Positions 31,159 through 40,457 of a DNA stretch of 64,000 nucleotides are shown in pieces. The stretch is from NCBI GenBank assembly GCA_963708795.1, contig CAVPUH010000009.1:248001-312000 (forward strand), given 5' to 3'. This DNA comes from DAIQRJ01 sp963708795 (GTDB lineage Bacteria > Actinomycetota > Actinomycetes > Propionibacteriales > DAIQRJ01). The notes under the pieces are model-generated. The model had not been told where the DNA came from, did not search any database, and worked only from the letters and a program-made list of their open reading frames with translations. The position numbers and the translations under genes are program-made. Position 1 is the stretch's first letter; the number at the start of each line of letters is the position of its first letter.

Positions 31159-32908
31159 CTAGCTGCAGACCGCGCCCTGGGCCGCGGAGCCGACGAGCTT
31201 GCGGTACTTCGACAGGACGCCGGTGGTGTAGTGCGGGAGCAGGAGGCGCCCAGCCTTCGGCCCGCTTCGCCAGCGTCGCTTCGTCCACGTCCACGTCGAG
31301 CCGCTTGTTCGACACGTCGAGGGTGATCCGGTCGCCGTCGGCGATGAAGGCGATCGGGCCGCCGTCGACGGCCTCGGGGGCCACGTGGCCGACGCACAGG
31401 CCGGTCGTTCCCCCGGAGAACCGGCCGTCGGTCATCAGCAGCACGTCCTTGCCGAGCCCGGCGCCCTTGATCGCGCCCGTGATGGCCAGCATCTCGCGCA
31501 TTCCCGGTCCGCCCTTGGGCCCTTCGTAGCGGATCACGACGACGTCACCGGGCACGATCGTGCCGTTCTCGAGAGCGTCCATCGCCTTGCGCTCGCCGTC
31601 GAACACCCGGGCGGTGCCGGTGAAGACACTGCTGTCGAAGCCGGCACTCTTCACGACGGCGCCGTCGGGGGCGAGCGAGCCGTGCAGGATCGTCAGGCCG
31701 CCCGTCTTGTGGATCGGTTCGTCGAGGTGCCTGATGATCGTGCCGTCGATGTCGGGCGGGTTCAGGGCGGCCAGGTTCTCGGCCATGGTCTTGCCGGTGA
31801 CCGTCAGGCAGTCGCCGTGCATGAGGCCGGCGTCGAGGAGCGCCCGCATGATCACCGGGATGCCGCCGACCTTGTCGACGTCGTTCATCACGAACCGGCC
31901 GAACGGCTTGAGGTCCCCCAGATGCGGCACCCGGTCGCCGATGCGGTTGAAGTCGTCGAGGGTCAGGTCGACCTCGGCCTCCCGGGCGATGGCCAGCAGG
32001 TGCAGCACGGCGTTGGTCGACCCGCCGAGCGCCATGACGACGGTGATCGCGTTCTCGAAGGCGTTCTTGGTCATGATCTGGCGCGCGGTGATGCCCTTGC
32101 GCAACATCTCGACGACGGCCTGACCGGACTTGTGGGCGAACCCGTCGCGGCGGCGGTCGACGGCGGGCGGCGCGGCCGAGCCGGGGAGTGACATACCGAG
32201 CGCCTCGCCGACGGCTGCCATCGTGTTGGCGGTGAACATCCCCCCGCAGGCACCCTCGCCGGGGCAGATCGCCCGCTCCACCTTCTCGACCTGCTCGCGG
32301 GTCATCTTCCCGGCGAAGCACGCGCCGACCGCCTCGAAGGCGTCGATGACGGTGACGTCGGTGCCGTCCACGTTGCCGGGCATGATCGAGCCGGCGTAGA
32401 GGAACACCGAGGCGAGATCGAGCCGGGCGGCCGCCATCATCATGCCGGGCAGGGATTTGTCGCACCCGGCCAGGAGAACCGAGCCGTCGAGACGCTCCGC
32501 CATCATGACCGTCTCGACGGAGTCGGCGATGACCTCACGCGACACCAGGGAGAAGTGCATGCCCTCGTGACCCATGGAGATGCCGTCGGACACCGAGATC
32601 GTGCCGAACTCCAGCGGATACCCGCCGGCGGCGTGGACCCCGGACTTGACCGCGTCCGCCAGCCGGTCGAGCGAGAGGTTGCACGGCGTGATCTCGTTCC
32701 ACGACGACGCGACCCCGATCTGCGGCTTCACCCAGTCGTCGTCGCCCATTCCCACCGCGCGGAGCATGCCGCGGGACGCGGTGGCCTCGAGACCGTCGGT
32801 GACGGCGCGGCTGCGGGGCTTGATGTCGATCGCACCGTTCGCCGAAGCGGCGGGAGCGGTGGTCGGCGGGGTCTGGGCAGCATCGGGTGACGTCGTACTC
32901 GTGGACAT
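31159..32908 (-). CDS. ilvD: Dihydroxy-acid dehydratase, C-terminus frameshifted in this sequence
   Basis: IlvD dehydrates dihydroxy acids to 2-oxo acids in the common BCAA pathway with an Fe-S cluster. The repaired protein is 582 aa. Motifs are MGDDDWVKPQIGVASSWNE, ITPCNLSLDRLADAVK, LLAGCDKSLPGMMMAAARL, PGEGACGGMFTANTMAA, ALGGSTNAVLHLLA, MREMLAITGAIKGAGLG and MTDGRFSGGTTGLCVGHVAPEA. Near 31243 the frame shifts; in the other frame the expected ending LLPHYTTGVLSKYRKLVG and SAAQGAVCS reads to TAG at 31159, so one base (a G on the + strand) appears to be extra. The unshifted frame runs on into a meaningless tail to 30989. TAGGGT lies 7 nt before the ATG. Confidence 0.94.
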
Positions 32909-32915
32909 GGGCGAC

Positions 32916-32921
32916 ACCCTA
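32916..32921 (-). promoter_or_regulatory. Candidate leaderless -10 element of ilvD
   Basis: TAGGGT lies 7 nt before the ilvD ATG at 32908; no Shine-Dalgarno is present. Confidence 0.45.
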
Positions 32922-32995
32922 CGCAGCGGAGCTGCCGCGTCCGCGGCTGGTTGCCCGCCCCGGCGGAACGCCGTGACCCACACGGCGTGGTCGGG

Positions 32996-34267
32996 TCAGT
33001 ACGTCGGCTGGGGCAACGGTCGGGACTTGCCGTCGACGTCGACGAACTCGGGAGTCGGTGCCGCGTCCTCGGTGCGCTCGGGCGGCGCCACGGCCGTCAC
33101 CCCGCCCTTCGCGGTGAGGGCGGCCACCACGACCAGCGCCACCCCGAGGATGGGCGAGATCGCGGAGACGAAGTTCTCCCACGGCCCGTAGAGCAGTTCG
33201 AGGCCCTGGTCGTAGGGCAGCCACTGGAGCACCAGGCCGGAGATGACCCACACGCAGAACAAGCCCCCGACGACCTTGACCGCGCGCGGCAGGGCGTAGC
33301 GGAACATCGCGAACGTCAACGGCACGACCCAGACGAAGTGATGCGTCCACGACAGCGGCGACACCATCAGGGTGCCGAGCCCGACCAGCGAGAGGGCGAA
33401 CAGCTCCTCGCCACGACGCGACCATCGCACCGCGGCCCAGACGGCGAGCAGTGCCGTTGCGATCCCGAGCACCGTGGCGACCGCATGCACCGCGGCGGAA
33501 TCGCCGAACAGCCGGACCATCCCGCCGAGCACCGACTGGTTGCCGAGGTAGTAGGCCGCGCCGGTGCGGGTGTCGCCCGCCAGCAGCACCTTCCAGAACG
33601 CGACCGTCTCGTGCGGCAGGAAGAGCAGGCCGATGAGGGTCGTGGCCAGGAAGACGCCGAGCGCCCAGGCCGCGTCGCGCCATCGGCGGAGCGCGGCCAG
33701 ATACACGATGAACAACCCCGGCGTGAGCTTGATCCCGGCGGCGAGACCGGTCAGCGCGCCGCGGGGTCCGAGTCGACGACCCGGAAGCAGGTCCAGGAGC
33801 ACGAGCGACATGACGATGAGGTTGACCTGCCCGTAGCCGAGCGTCGCGCGGATCGGCTGGCAGAGCAGGACGATGAACGCCCCGACCAGGCCGACCAGGA
33901 TGCCCGGAGGGACGCCGAACCGCCGCAGGATGGTGCGCAGCAGCAGCACCGACAGCATCGTCCAGAGCACCTGCATGAGCTTGTAGGGCACGTAGCTGAG
34001 GGGAACCGCGATCAGCGCCGCGAACATCGGATAGATGAAGGCCAGGTTGAACTGCGTGAACCGCATGGTGATGATGTCGCCGCCCTGGGTGAGGGCGTGC
34101 CCGGCCTCGACGTAGACACGGAGGTCCATCGTGTTCGGACTCCACGGCCACGGACGTCCGCCCGGGATCACGTAGGGCAACACGATCATGGCGGCCAGGA
34201 ACGGCGCCAACTCGACGACATAGCCGAGTTTGCGCCAGCCTCCGCGCTGCAGGAACGACAGATTCAC
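32996..34267 (-). CDS. GT87-family (DUF2029) polyprenyl-phosphate mannosyltransferase-like membrane protein
   Basis: This 423-aa GT-C fold protein has about ten transmembrane segments. GT87 signs are the early acidic loop NTMDLRVYVEAGHALTQGG, FTQFNLAFIYPMFAALIA, LGYGQVNLIVMSLVLLDLL, GLAAGIKLTPGLFIVYL, YYLGNQSVLGGMVRLFG and VSPLSWTHHFVWVVPL. Relatives such as PimE add mannose from polyprenyl phosphomannose to phosphatidylinositol mannosides or other envelope glycolipids. The exact acceptor is unknown. The GTG start follows TACTCT by 6 nt. Confidence 0.9.
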   Translation of the reverse strand: MNLSFLQRGGWRKLGYVVELAPFLAAMIVLPYVIPGGRPWPWSPNTMDLRVYVEAGHALTQGGDIITMRFTQFNLAFIYPMFAALIAVPLSYVPYKLMQVLWTMLSVLLLRTILRRFGVPPGILVGLVGAFIVLLCQPIRATLGYGQVNLIVMSLVLLDLLPGRRLGPRGALTGLAAGIKLTPGLFIVYLAALRRWRDAAWALGVFLATTLIGLLFLPHETVAFWKVLLAGDTRTGAAYYLGNQSVLGGMVRLFGDSAAVHAVATVLGIATALLAVWAAVRWSRRGEELFALSLVGLGTLMVSPLSWTHHFVWVVPLTFAMFRYALPRAVKVVGGLFCVWVISGLVLQWLPYDQGLELLYGPWENFVSAISPILGVALVVVAALTAKGGVTAVAPPERTEDAAPTPEFVDVDGKSRPLPQPTY

Positions 34268-34273
34268 GGCCTG

Positions 34274-34279
34274 AGAGTA
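34274..34279 (-). promoter_or_regulatory. Candidate leaderless -10 element of the GT87 gene
   Basis: TACTCT lies 6 nt before the GTG start at 34267. Confidence 0.4.
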
Positions 34280-34364
34280 ACTGCAACCGCCCTACTCCCC
34301 GGGCCGCCACGGACGCGACTGACGAAGCCTCTGCGGAGCGTGCTCGGCCCGCTCCGATGAGCGA

Positions 34365-35539
34365 TCAGACGACGCTGACCGCCTTGACGTTGAGCACGTC
34401 GGGGAGATGGGCGGCGACAAGGGTGAACGTGTCCCCCTCGTCGTGGCTGGCGTAGACGCAGCCGTCCTTCGTCCCGAGGTAGACGCCGGCGACCTCGTGC
34501 TGGTCGGTGCACATGGCGTCGCGCAGGACGATCGAATAGGCGGGCACGTCGGCCAGGCCGCCGCTCTGCGGCTGCCAGGTCGCGCCGGCATCGTCCGAGC
34601 GGTAGACGCGCATCGTGGCGTTCGGTGGGAACCGCTCGCTGTCGGCCACCAGCGGGTAGGTGTAGACGGTCTCGGGCCGGTGGGGATGCGCGACGATCGG
34701 GAAGCCGAAGTCGGCCGGCAGCCCCTCGGCGATGGACTGCCAGGTGCGTCCCTCGTCGTCGGAGCGGTACACGCCGTGGTGGTTCTGGGCGTAGACGGTG
34801 TCCGGGCGACCCGCCGCACGGCTGATCTTGTGGACGCACTGCCCGAACTCCGGGAACGGGTCGTCGGGAAGGAAGTACGCCTTGATCCCGGTGTTCGTCG
34901 CCGTCCAGGTGGCGCCACCGTCGTCCGTCCGGTAGACGCCGCCGGTCGACATGGCCACCAGCAGCCGGGCCGGGTCGTCGGGATGCGGGAGGATCGAGTG
35001 GATCGCCTGACCGCCGAAGCCGGCGCCCCACTTCTCCCGGTGCGGGTGGTCCCACAGGCTCGTCACCAGCGCGAAGCTCTCGCCGCCGTCGACGGACTTG
35101 AACAGCGCCGAGGGCTGCGTACCGGCCCAGACCACGCCAGGCTCGGTGGGCGACGGGACGACCTGCCAGACGCGGGTCACGATGGCGGGTTCGTCGCCCT
35201 CCATCGTTCCGGCCGGGAACGCGATCGGGCCGTGCTCGGACCCGGTCGGTTCGTGCCAGGTCGACACCGAGGTCGTCGGAGTAGGACAGGGACGGACCGA
35301 AGTGCGAGCTGTCGACCCCGGCGTAGAGGCGTCCCGGCGCCCGGCCGTCGACGGCGGCGGTGATGCCGATGCCGTAGACGCCCTGCATCGAGAAGGTCGG
35401 CCCCCGCAGGGTCCACTCGGCGCGCGCAGCCGTGCTCGTCGCGGTGAACATCCCCTTGGCGGTGCCGATCAGCAACTGGACCTCGCCCTGGGCCGGCGGT
35501 GCGGTCGGCCGGTGCGGTCTCGGCGGTGGTCGCGGTCAT
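34365..35539 (-). CDS. BNR/Asp-box beta-propeller protein (sialidase-like fold), frameshifted
   Basis: The repaired protein is 390 aa. It is built of BNR/Asp-box blades: LFKSVDGGESFALV, VYRTDDGGATWTAT, VYRSDDEGRTWQSI, VYRSDDAGATWQPQ and VYASHDEGDTFTLV. The N-terminal part (LLIGTAKGMFTAT, GRLYAGVDSSHFGPSLSYSDDLG) lies in a second frame; removing one base near 35265 restores a canonical blade SYSDDLGSTWHEP. A second extra base near 35494 would join it to the ATG at 35539, which has a CGAGGAG Shine-Dalgarno. No signal peptide or catalytic sialidase residues are visible, so this is probably a cytoplasmic propeller of unknown function. It may share a transcript with the GT87 gene downstream. Confidence 0.8.
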
Positions 35540-35617
35540 CGTCTGATCACTCCTCGATCGGGGTCGGGCATGTGGTCCTGCTCACATGGTGCCCACAACC
35601 GCCGACAGGGACAACGA

Positions 35618-36541
35618 TCAGCGGTCGACGAGGTTCGCCAACGGCGCGCCGGCCACGAACCGGGCGACCTGGTCCCGCACGAGCCTGCGGGCCCGGGGCA
35701 GGAACGCGGCGGAGTTGCCGCCTCGATGCGGGGAGACCAGCACGCCCGGTGTCGTCCACAGCGGATGGCCCGGCGGCAAGGGTTCGGGATCGGTCACGTC
35801 GAGCGCCGCCCGCACCTGCCCGGACCGGCAGGCGGTCACCAGCGCATCGGTGTCGACGACCCTTCCCCTGGCCACGTTGACGATCAGGGCGCCCGGCTTG
35901 CAGGCGGCGAACTCGGACGCGCCGAGCAGTCCTTCCGTGGTGGGCGTCAGCGGCACCAGCAGGACGACCACGTCGGCGCTCGGCAGCAGGCTGGTCAGTT
36001 CGTCGATCCCGTGGACCCCGTGGCGCGCCGTGCTCGCCACCGAGACGACGTGGGCCTCGAAGCCGCTCAGTCGTCGGGTCAGCGCGCCCGCGATCGACCC
36101 GGCACCGATGATGAGGACGGTGCAGTCGGCCAACGCCCGGGTCGGTCCGGTGATCCAGGTACCGCTCGTCATCGCCCGCGCGTCGCGGTCGAGCTCGCGC
36201 TGGGACGCGAGGATCAGCGCCATGGCCAGCTCCGCCGTGCTGGCGTCGTGGACGCCGCGTGCGTTCGCCATCGAGACGCCGGCCGGGACGAACGACTCGG
36301 CGTGTTCGTAACCCGCCGTCAGCAACTGCACCACCTGCAGCGCCGGGAACCTCGGGATCACCTCGAGCACGCGCGGATCGAACGTGTACGGCGGAACGTA
36401 GAAGCCGACCTCCGCCGGATCGAGCCCGCTCGGCAGGTCGGTGTCGTCCGCGGCGAACGTGTCGTACCGCCACCCGTCGGGCAGTGCGCCGAGGTGAGTG
36501 GTCGGATCGTGCCAGGGCACGAGGATCACCGCGCTGGTCAT
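35618..36541 (-). CDS. D-isomer-specific 2-hydroxyacid dehydrogenase
   Basis: This 307-aa enzyme has the NAD(P)-binding domain CTVLIIGAGSIAGALTRRL, PLTPTTEGLLGASEFA, NVARGRVVDTDALVTA (catalytic Arg), DVTDPEPLPPGHPLWTTP (Glu) and VLVSPHRGGNSA (catalytic His). The first glycine loop is GAGSIA rather than the usual GxGxIG. It reduces a 2-oxo acid or oxidises a D-2-hydroxy acid; the substrate is not evident, with glyoxylate/hydroxypyruvate-type the closest resemblance. It lies upstream of the BNR gene on the same strand and downstream of HIT. Confidence 0.9.
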   Translation of the reverse strand: MTSAVILVPWHDPTTHLGALPDGWRYDTFAADDTDLPSGLDPAEVGFYVPPYTFDPRVLEVIPRFPALQVVQLLTAGYEHAESFVPAGVSMANARGVHDASTAELAMALILASQRELDRDARAMTSGTWITGPTRALADCTVLIIGAGSIAGALTRRLSGFEAHVVSVASTARHGVHGIDELTSLLPSADVVVLLVPLTPTTEGLLGASEFAACKPGALIVNVARGRVVDTDALVTACRSGQVRAALDVTDPEPLPPGHPLWTTPGVLVSPHRGGNSAAFLPRARRLVRDQVARFVAGAPLANLVDR

Positions 36542-36572
36542 GCCCGCGCCGCCGCCGAACCCGGGTCCATCG

Positions 36573-36995
36573 TCAGTTCAGCCCGAGCAGATGGGAGCGG
36601 ACCTCGGCCAGCTCGTCGGCGGGCAGCATCTGCGTGCTGCGCGCCCGAGCCAGGACGCCCGGCAGACCGCCGTCGCCGCGATAGATCGGGACCAGGTGGA
36701 CGTGCAGGTGGAAGACCTCCTGCCCCGCCGCCGCTCGGGTGGCCTGCACGAGGTTCAGCCCGGCCGGCTCCAGTCGTTCGTCGAGGAGCCGGGCGGTGCT
36801 CTCGATCAGGTCGGCCATCTCGGCCAGGCCGCCGCCGGCCTGGACGAGGTCGACGACGTGCCGCTTCGGCACGACGAGCGTGTGCCCCGGGTTCAGCGGG
36901 AAGATGTCGAGGAAGGCCAACGCGTGTTCGGTCTCACCCACCGGCGCGCTCGGTGACTCCCCCGCGACGATCTGACAGAAGATGCAGTCGCTCAT
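36573..36995 (-). CDS. HIT-family nucleotide hydrolase
   Basis: This 140-aa histidine-triad protein begins CIFCQIVAGESPSAPVGE with the zinc-type CxxC of Hint proteins, followed by FPLNPGHTLVVPKRH and the catalytic HLHVHLVPIYRG. Such enzymes hydrolyse AMP-linked compounds, including aminoacyl-adenylates. Its ATG overlaps the gatB stop (TGATG), so it is coupled to the amidotransferase genes. Confidence 0.94.
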   Translation of the reverse strand: MSDCIFCQIVAGESPSAPVGETEHALAFLDIFPLNPGHTLVVPKRHVVDLVQAGGGLAEMADLIESTARLLDERLEPAGLNLVQATRAAAGQEVFHLHVHLVPIYRGDGGLPGVLARARSTQMLPADELAEVRSHLLGLN

Positions 36996-38500
36996 CAGCC
37001 CGCGCCCAGCTTCGCCAGGACCAGTTCGCGCACGCGCGCCGCGTCGGCCTGGCCCTTCATGTCCTTCATGACCGCACCGATCAGCGCACCCGCGGCGGCG
37101 ACCTTGCCGTCACGCACCTTGTCCGCGACTCCGGGGTTGCCGGCGATCGCGCGGTCGACGGCCTCGCCGAGCGCGCCTTCGTCCGAGACGACCTCGAGGC
37201 CGCGGGCTGACGCCACCGCCGCCGGCTCGCCCTCCCCCGCGAGTACCCCTTCGAACACCGAGCGGGCCATCTTGTCGGTGAGCCGTCCCGAATCCACCAG
37301 CGCCTGGACGGCCACGACCTGGGCGGGGGTGATCGGCAACGCCTCGAGTTCCACCGCCTGCTCCTTCGCGGCGCGGGCAAGTTCGCCCATCCACCACTTG
37401 CGCGCGGCCTGGGGAGTCGTGCCCGCGGCGACCGTTGCGACGATGGCCTCGAGGGCACCAGCACCGAGCACGTCTCGCATCTCGGCGTCGGAGTAGCCGT
37501 ACTCCGCGCTCAGTCGTGCGATCCGCTTGACCGGCGGTTCGGGCAGCCGCGTCCGCAACTCCTCCACCCACTCCCGGCTCGGCGCGATCGGCACGAGGTC
37601 GGGCTCGGGGAAGTAGCGGTAGTCCTCCGCGGTCTCCTTGCTTCGTCCCGGCGTGGTCATGCCGGTGTCCTCGTGCCAGTGCCGGGTCTCCTGCTTGACT
37701 GAGCCACCGGCCCGCAGGATCGCTGCCTGCCGGCCGATCTCGAACCGCAGCGCACGCTCCACCGACCGCAACGAGTTCACGTTCTTCGTCTCGCTCCGAG
37801 TGCCGAGCGGGGCGGTCGGCGATCGGCGGAGGGACACGTTCGCGTCGCAGCGCAGCGAGCCCTGCTCCATGCGGACGTCGGAGACGCCCAGCGCACGAAG
37901 TAGGTCCCGCAGCATGCCGACGTAGGCCCGAGCCACCGCCGGCGCGGCCGCACCGGCACCCTCGATCGGCTTCGTGACGATCTCGATCAGCGGCACGCCG
38001 GCCCGGTTGAAGTCGAGCGCCGAGTGGTCCGCGCCGTGGATCCGGCCGGTGGCGCCGCCGACGTGCAACGACTTGCCCGTGTCCTCCTCCATGTGCGCGC
38101 GCTCGATCGCGATCTCGTACGGCTTCCCGTCGACCTCGACCGTCACCGACCCCTCGAAGGCGATCGGCTCGTCGTACTGGCTGATCTGGTAGTTCTTCGG
38201 CATGTCCGGGTAGAAGTAGTTCTTCCGCGCGAACCGGCACCACTCCGCGATGTCGCAGCCCAGCGACAGGCCGATGAGGATCGCCGACTCGATCGCCCGG
38301 GCGTTCACGACCGGCAGCGAACCCGGCATCCCCAGACACGTCGGGCACACGTGCGTGTTCGGCTCCGCGCCGAACTCGGTCGAGCAGGCGCAGAACATCT
38401 TCGACACGGTGTTGAGCTCGACGTGCACCTCCAGCCCGAACACCGGGTCGAACTCGGCCACTGCGTCGTCGTAGTCGACCAGCTCGTCTCCCGCCGACAC
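36995..38500 (-). CDS. gatB: Aspartyl/glutamyl-tRNA(Asn/Gln) amidotransferase subunit B
   Basis: GatB binds the misacylated tRNA and, with ATP, phosphorylates the Glu or Asp side chain before amidation. It is 501 aa. Signatures are FGLEVHVELNTVSKMFC, ACSTEFGAEPNTHVCPTCLGMPG (zinc cysteines; abbreviated reading), YFYPDMPKNYQISQYD, GVPLIEIVTKP, LRCDANVSLR, TKNVNSLRSVERAL and YRYFPEPDLVPI, ending with the YqeY-like tail (RDGKVAAAGALIGAVMK). It lies 25 nt after gatA. Confidence 0.97.
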   Translation of the reverse strand: MSAGDELVDYDDAVAEFDPVFGLEVHVELNTVSKMFCACSTEFGAEPNTHVCPTCLGMPGSLPVVNARAIESAILIGLSLGCDIAEWCRFARKNYFYPDMPKNYQISQYDEPIAFEGSVTVEVDGKPYEIAIERAHMEEDTGKSLHVGGATGRIHGADHSALDFNRAGVPLIEIVTKPIEGAGAAAPAVARAYVGMLRDLLRALGVSDVRMEQGSLRCDANVSLRRSPTAPLGTRSETKNVNSLRSVERALRFEIGRQAAILRAGGSVKQETRHWHEDTGMTTPGRSKETAEDYRYFPEPDLVPIAPSREWVEELRTRLPEPPVKRIARLSAEYGYSDAEMRDVLGAGALEAIVATVAAGTTPQAARKWWMGELARAAKEQAVELEALPITPAQVVAVQALVDSGRLTDKMARSVFEGVLAGEGEPAAVASARGLEVVSDEGALGEAVDRAIAGNPGVADKVRDGKVAAAGALIGAVMKDMKGQADAARVRELVLAKLGAG

Positions 38501-38525
38501 TTCCGACGCTTGCCGACGTCGGTGC

Positions 38526-40052
38526 TCATCGGGCCACCTCCAGTTCCGGGATGCGATCGAGCAACGGGCCGCCCCACCGCGCCACCAGCTCGCGCTCCAA
38601 CGCGGCCCCGACCTGGTAGAGCCGGTCGTCCGCCAGCACCGGCGCCATCACCTGGAAGCCGACCGGCAGCCCGTCGTCGGACAGCCCGCACGGGAACGAG
38701 GCCGACGCGTTGCCGGCCAGGTTGCTGGGGATCGTGCACAGGTCGTTGGCGTACATCGCGAGCGGATCGTCGACCTGCTCGCCCAGCTTGAACGCCGTGG
38801 TCGGAGTGGACGGCGAGACGAGGACGTCGACCTTCTCGAAGGCGGACGCGAAGTCCTGACCGACGAGCGTGCGCACCTTCTGCGCCGAGCCGTAGTAGGC
38901 GTCGTAGTACCCGGCCGAGAGCGCGTAGGTGCCGATGATGATGCGGCGCTTCACCTCGGGTCCGAAGCCGGCTTCGCGGGTGGCGGCCATCACCTCCTCG
39001 GCACTGTGCCGGCCGTCGTCACCCACCCGCAGCCCGAACCGCATCGCGTCGAAGCGCGCGAGGTTCGACGAGCACTCACTCGGGAGGATCAGGTAGTAGG
39101 CGGCCAGGGCGTGCTCGAAGTGCGGGCAGGACACCTCGGTGACCTCGGCGCCGAGGCCGGTGAGCACCTGCAGAGCTTCGTCGAATCGCGCCAGCACGCC
39201 GGGCTGGTAACCGTCGCCGCCCAGTTCGCGGACGACGCCGATCCGCAGCCCGCGCACGTCGCCACGGCGGGCCGCGTCGACGACCGGAGGGACCGGCGCG
39301 TCGGCGGAGGTCGAGTCCTTCGGGTCGTGTCCGGCGATGACCTCGTGCAGGAGGGCTGCGTCGAGCACGGTGCGTGTGCACGGCCCGACCTGGTCGAGCG
39401 AGCTGGCCAGGGCGACCAGGCCGTATCGCGAGGTCCCCCCGTAGGTCGGCTTGACGCCGACCGTGCCCGTCACCGAGGCGGGCTGACGGATCGAGCCGCC
39501 CGTGTCGCTGCCGATGGCGAGCGGGGACTCGAAGGCTGCGAGCACCGCGGCCGAGCCGCCGCCGGAGCCGCCGGGGATCCGGTCGAGATCCCACGGGTTG
39601 TGGGTCGGTCCGTAGCCCGAGTTCTCGGTCGAGCTGCCCATGGCGAACTCGTCCATGTTCGTCTTCCCGAGGATCACCAGGCCGGCTGCCCGCAGCTTGC
39701 CCACGATCGTCGCATCGTAGGGAGGCAGCCAGCCTTCGAGGATCTTCGATCCGCACGTGGTCGGCATGCCACGCGTGGCGAGGACGTCCTTCACCGCGAT
39801 CGGCACTCCGGCCAGCGGGCTCGCCGTGGTTCCGGCGGCGCGGGCGGCGTCGGCGGCGTCAGCCGCCGCAAGGGCCCCGGCTCCGTCGACGTGCAGGAAG
39901 GCGTGGACGTCGCCGTCGACCGCGGCGATCCGGTCCAGGTGCGCCTGCGTGACCTCACGGGAGGACACCTGGCCGGTCGCGATCAGGTCCGCCAGCGTGA
40001 CCGCGTCGGCGCGCGTGAGGTCCGTCGGCGTCTCGTTCGACCGATCCGACAT
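38526..40052 (-). CDS. gatA: Aspartyl/glutamyl-tRNA(Asn/Gln) amidotransferase subunit A
   Basis: GatA is the amidase that frees ammonia from glutamine. It is 508 aa from the ATG at 40052, which overlaps the gatC stop (TGATG). The Ser-cisSer-Lys triad is visible in PIAVKDVLATRGM (Lys), PGGSGGGSAAVLA and GSDTGGSIRQPA (Ser residues), with GKTNMDEFAMGSSTENS and GVKPTYGGTSRYGLVALASS between. The larger open frame reaching 40370 reads through gatC in the wrong frame and is rejected. Confidence 0.97.
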   Translation of the reverse strand: MSDRSNETPTDLTRADAVTLADLIATGQVSSREVTQAHLDRIAAVDGDVHAFLHVDGAGALAAADAADAARAAGTTASPLAGVPIAVKDVLATRGMPTTCGSKILEGWLPPYDATIVGKLRAAGLVILGKTNMDEFAMGSSTENSGYGPTHNPWDLDRIPGGSGGGSAAVLAAFESPLAIGSDTGGSIRQPASVTGTVGVKPTYGGTSRYGLVALASSLDQVGPCTRTVLDAALLHEVIAGHDPKDSTSADAPVPPVVDAARRGDVRGLRIGVVRELGGDGYQPGVLARFDEALQVLTGLGAEVTEVSCPHFEHALAAYYLILPSECSSNLARFDAMRFGLRVGDDGRHSAEEVMAATREAGFGPEVKRRIIIGTYALSAGYYDAYYGSAQKVRTLVGQDFASAFEKVDVLVSPSTPTTAFKLGEQVDDPLAMYANDLCTIPSNLAGNASASFPCGLSDDGLPVGFQVMAPVLADDRLYQVGAALERELVARWGGPLLDRIPELEVAR

Positions 40053-40351
40053 CAGACCTCCTCGTCGAGGATCCGCGGCACGCGGAATCGCTGCCCTTCG
40101 ACCGCGGGAGCGCCGGCGAGGGCCTCCTCTGCGGTCAGGCACGGCTCGACGACGTCCGGCCGGAACACGTTGGTCAGCGGCAGCGGGTGCGACGTCGGCA
40201 CGACCTCGGCGGTGGCGACCTCGCCGACCTTCGCGACCAGGCCGATGATCTGGTCGAGCTGCGGGGTCAGGTGCTCGACCTCGGCGTCGGAGAGCTCGAT
40301 CCGGGCGAGGTGGGCGAGATGACGGAGATCGTCGGGGGTGATGGCGGACAC
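40052..40351 (-). CDS. gatC: Aspartyl/glutamyl-tRNA(Asn/Gln) amidotransferase subunit C
   Basis: GatC is a 99-aa stabilising subunit: ITPDDLRHLAHLARIELSD near the start, then PTSHPLPLTNVFRPDVV and FRVPRIL at the end. The GTG at 40351 is chosen because the Ser-Ala-Ile-Thr start is conserved and TAGGAT lies 8 nt upstream. It is the first gene of gatCAB-HIT. Confidence 0.95.
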   Translation of the reverse strand: MSAITPDDLRHLAHLARIELSDAEVEHLTPQLDQIIGLVAKVGEVATAEVVPTSHPLPLTNVFRPDVVEPCLTAEEALAGAPAVEGQRFRVPRILDEEV

Positions 40352-40359
40352 AGCGGACC

Positions 40360-40365
40360 ATCCTA
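40360..40365 (-). promoter_or_regulatory. Candidate leaderless -10 element of gatCAB
   Basis: TAGGAT lies 8 nt before the gatC GTG, with no Shine-Dalgarno. Confidence 0.45.
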
Positions 40366-40457
40366 GGCAACGGAGCGCCGGCCCGCGGTCTCGACCGACT
40401 CCTGCCGGATGCCGGACCGAGATGTGTCCGTCACACGCAGTGGGCAAGGATGCCTCC

